From Chlorobiaceae bacterium (GTDB lineage Bacteria > Bacteroidota > Chlorobiia > Chlorobiales > Chlorobiaceae), in assembly GCA_013334865.1 (NCBI GenBank), contig JAAXWS010000021.1, positions 1 through 34,025 of the forward strand: DNA of 34,025 nt, written 5' to 3'. This document shows positions 33,968 to 34,025 of the stretch, piece after piece; positions within the stretch are counted from its first letter, which is position 1, and every line of letters begins with the position of its first letter. The notes beneath the pieces are model-generated. The model did no database searches, was not told the origin of the DNA, and was given only the letters and a program-made list of their open reading frames with translations. The position numbers and the translations under genes are program-made.

Positions 33968-34025
33968 ATGGTAAAGGCGCATCAAAAGCTTGCTGAGGCG
34001 CTCAGGATGCTGAAGCCTCTGCAGT
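33968..34025 (+). CDS. Start of an unidentified gene, cut by the window end
   Basis: An open frame begins at the ATG at 33968 with a GAAAGG ribosome site about ten bases ahead and runs off the window after 19 residues (MVKAHQKLAEALRMLKPLQ). The start resembles, from memory, the N-terminal KLAE.L..L..LQ segment of some Fic-type or AbiEi-like proteins, but 19 residues cannot prove this. Confidence 0.5.
   Translation, partial: MVKAHQKLAEALRMLKPLQ

Overview
The window comes from a GC-rich green sulfur bacterium (Chlorobiaceae: Chlorobium, Chlorobaculum or a close relative). Three things seen together say so: a CsmA/CsmE-type chlorosome envelope protein (9738-9992), a (bacterio)chlorophyll synthase of the UbiA family (7272-8294), and a cobalamin-type radical SAM enzyme between them in one compact minus-strand unit. 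No exact species can be assigned from sequence alone.

Layout. 1-1360 is an accessory edge. It holds two tandem RadC/JAB-domain genes (the first cut by the window start) facing the 3' end of a tRNA-Gln gene, with a terminator and short repeated GTGTACCTAG-type sites between them that look like an old integration locus. 1670-1891 encodes a small DUF2061 membrane protein. 1962-6983 is a two-component pair: an OmpR/PhoB-type regulator and a soluble 1405-residue histidine kinase with nine PAS domains, seven DITE/DITV-type PAS ends being spaced almost exactly 384 bp apart. 7272-10359 is the photosynthesis unit (unknown 121-aa protein, csmE, radical SAM/B12 enzyme, bchG/chlG). 10859-11913 has three small unknown plus-strand genes.

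12005-25897 is a housekeeping block. It contains a three-tRNA cluster (Ile2-CAT, Glu-CTC, Arg-ACG) with its terminator, downstream of murA. Divergent from murA is an EnvC-like protein, Yip1-family protein and nadE operon. Convergent to nadE is nadB, with a perfect 34-bp-arm palindrome between them. Beyond that are a pyruvoyl-dependent arginine decarboxylase, tyrS, smpB, a GlcD-like FAD oxidase, mrdA (PBP2), mreD and mreC. Wall synthesis and cell shape (murA, EnvC-like, mreC/D, mrdA) and NAD synthesis (nadB, nadE) are the two clear pathways.

25898-34025 is accessory again. It has an interspersed palindromic repeat, an orphan XRE regulator with a decayed partial copy behind it, and a polysaccharide export locus (SLBB/Wza-type exporter, Wzz-type chain-length protein, a degenerate repeat patch, Wzi-type capsule assembly protein, WecA/MraY-type initiating transferase). 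A DUF2442 protein follows, and then the start of a gene behind a double dyad operator-like site.

No CRISPR array, rRNA, intact transposase or recognisable prophage is visible. The most interesting items are the chlorosome/pigment gene cluster with its unassigned radical SAM enzyme and coupled unknown ORF, the strictly periodic PAS array, and the apparent integrase-arm repeats next to tRNA-Gln.
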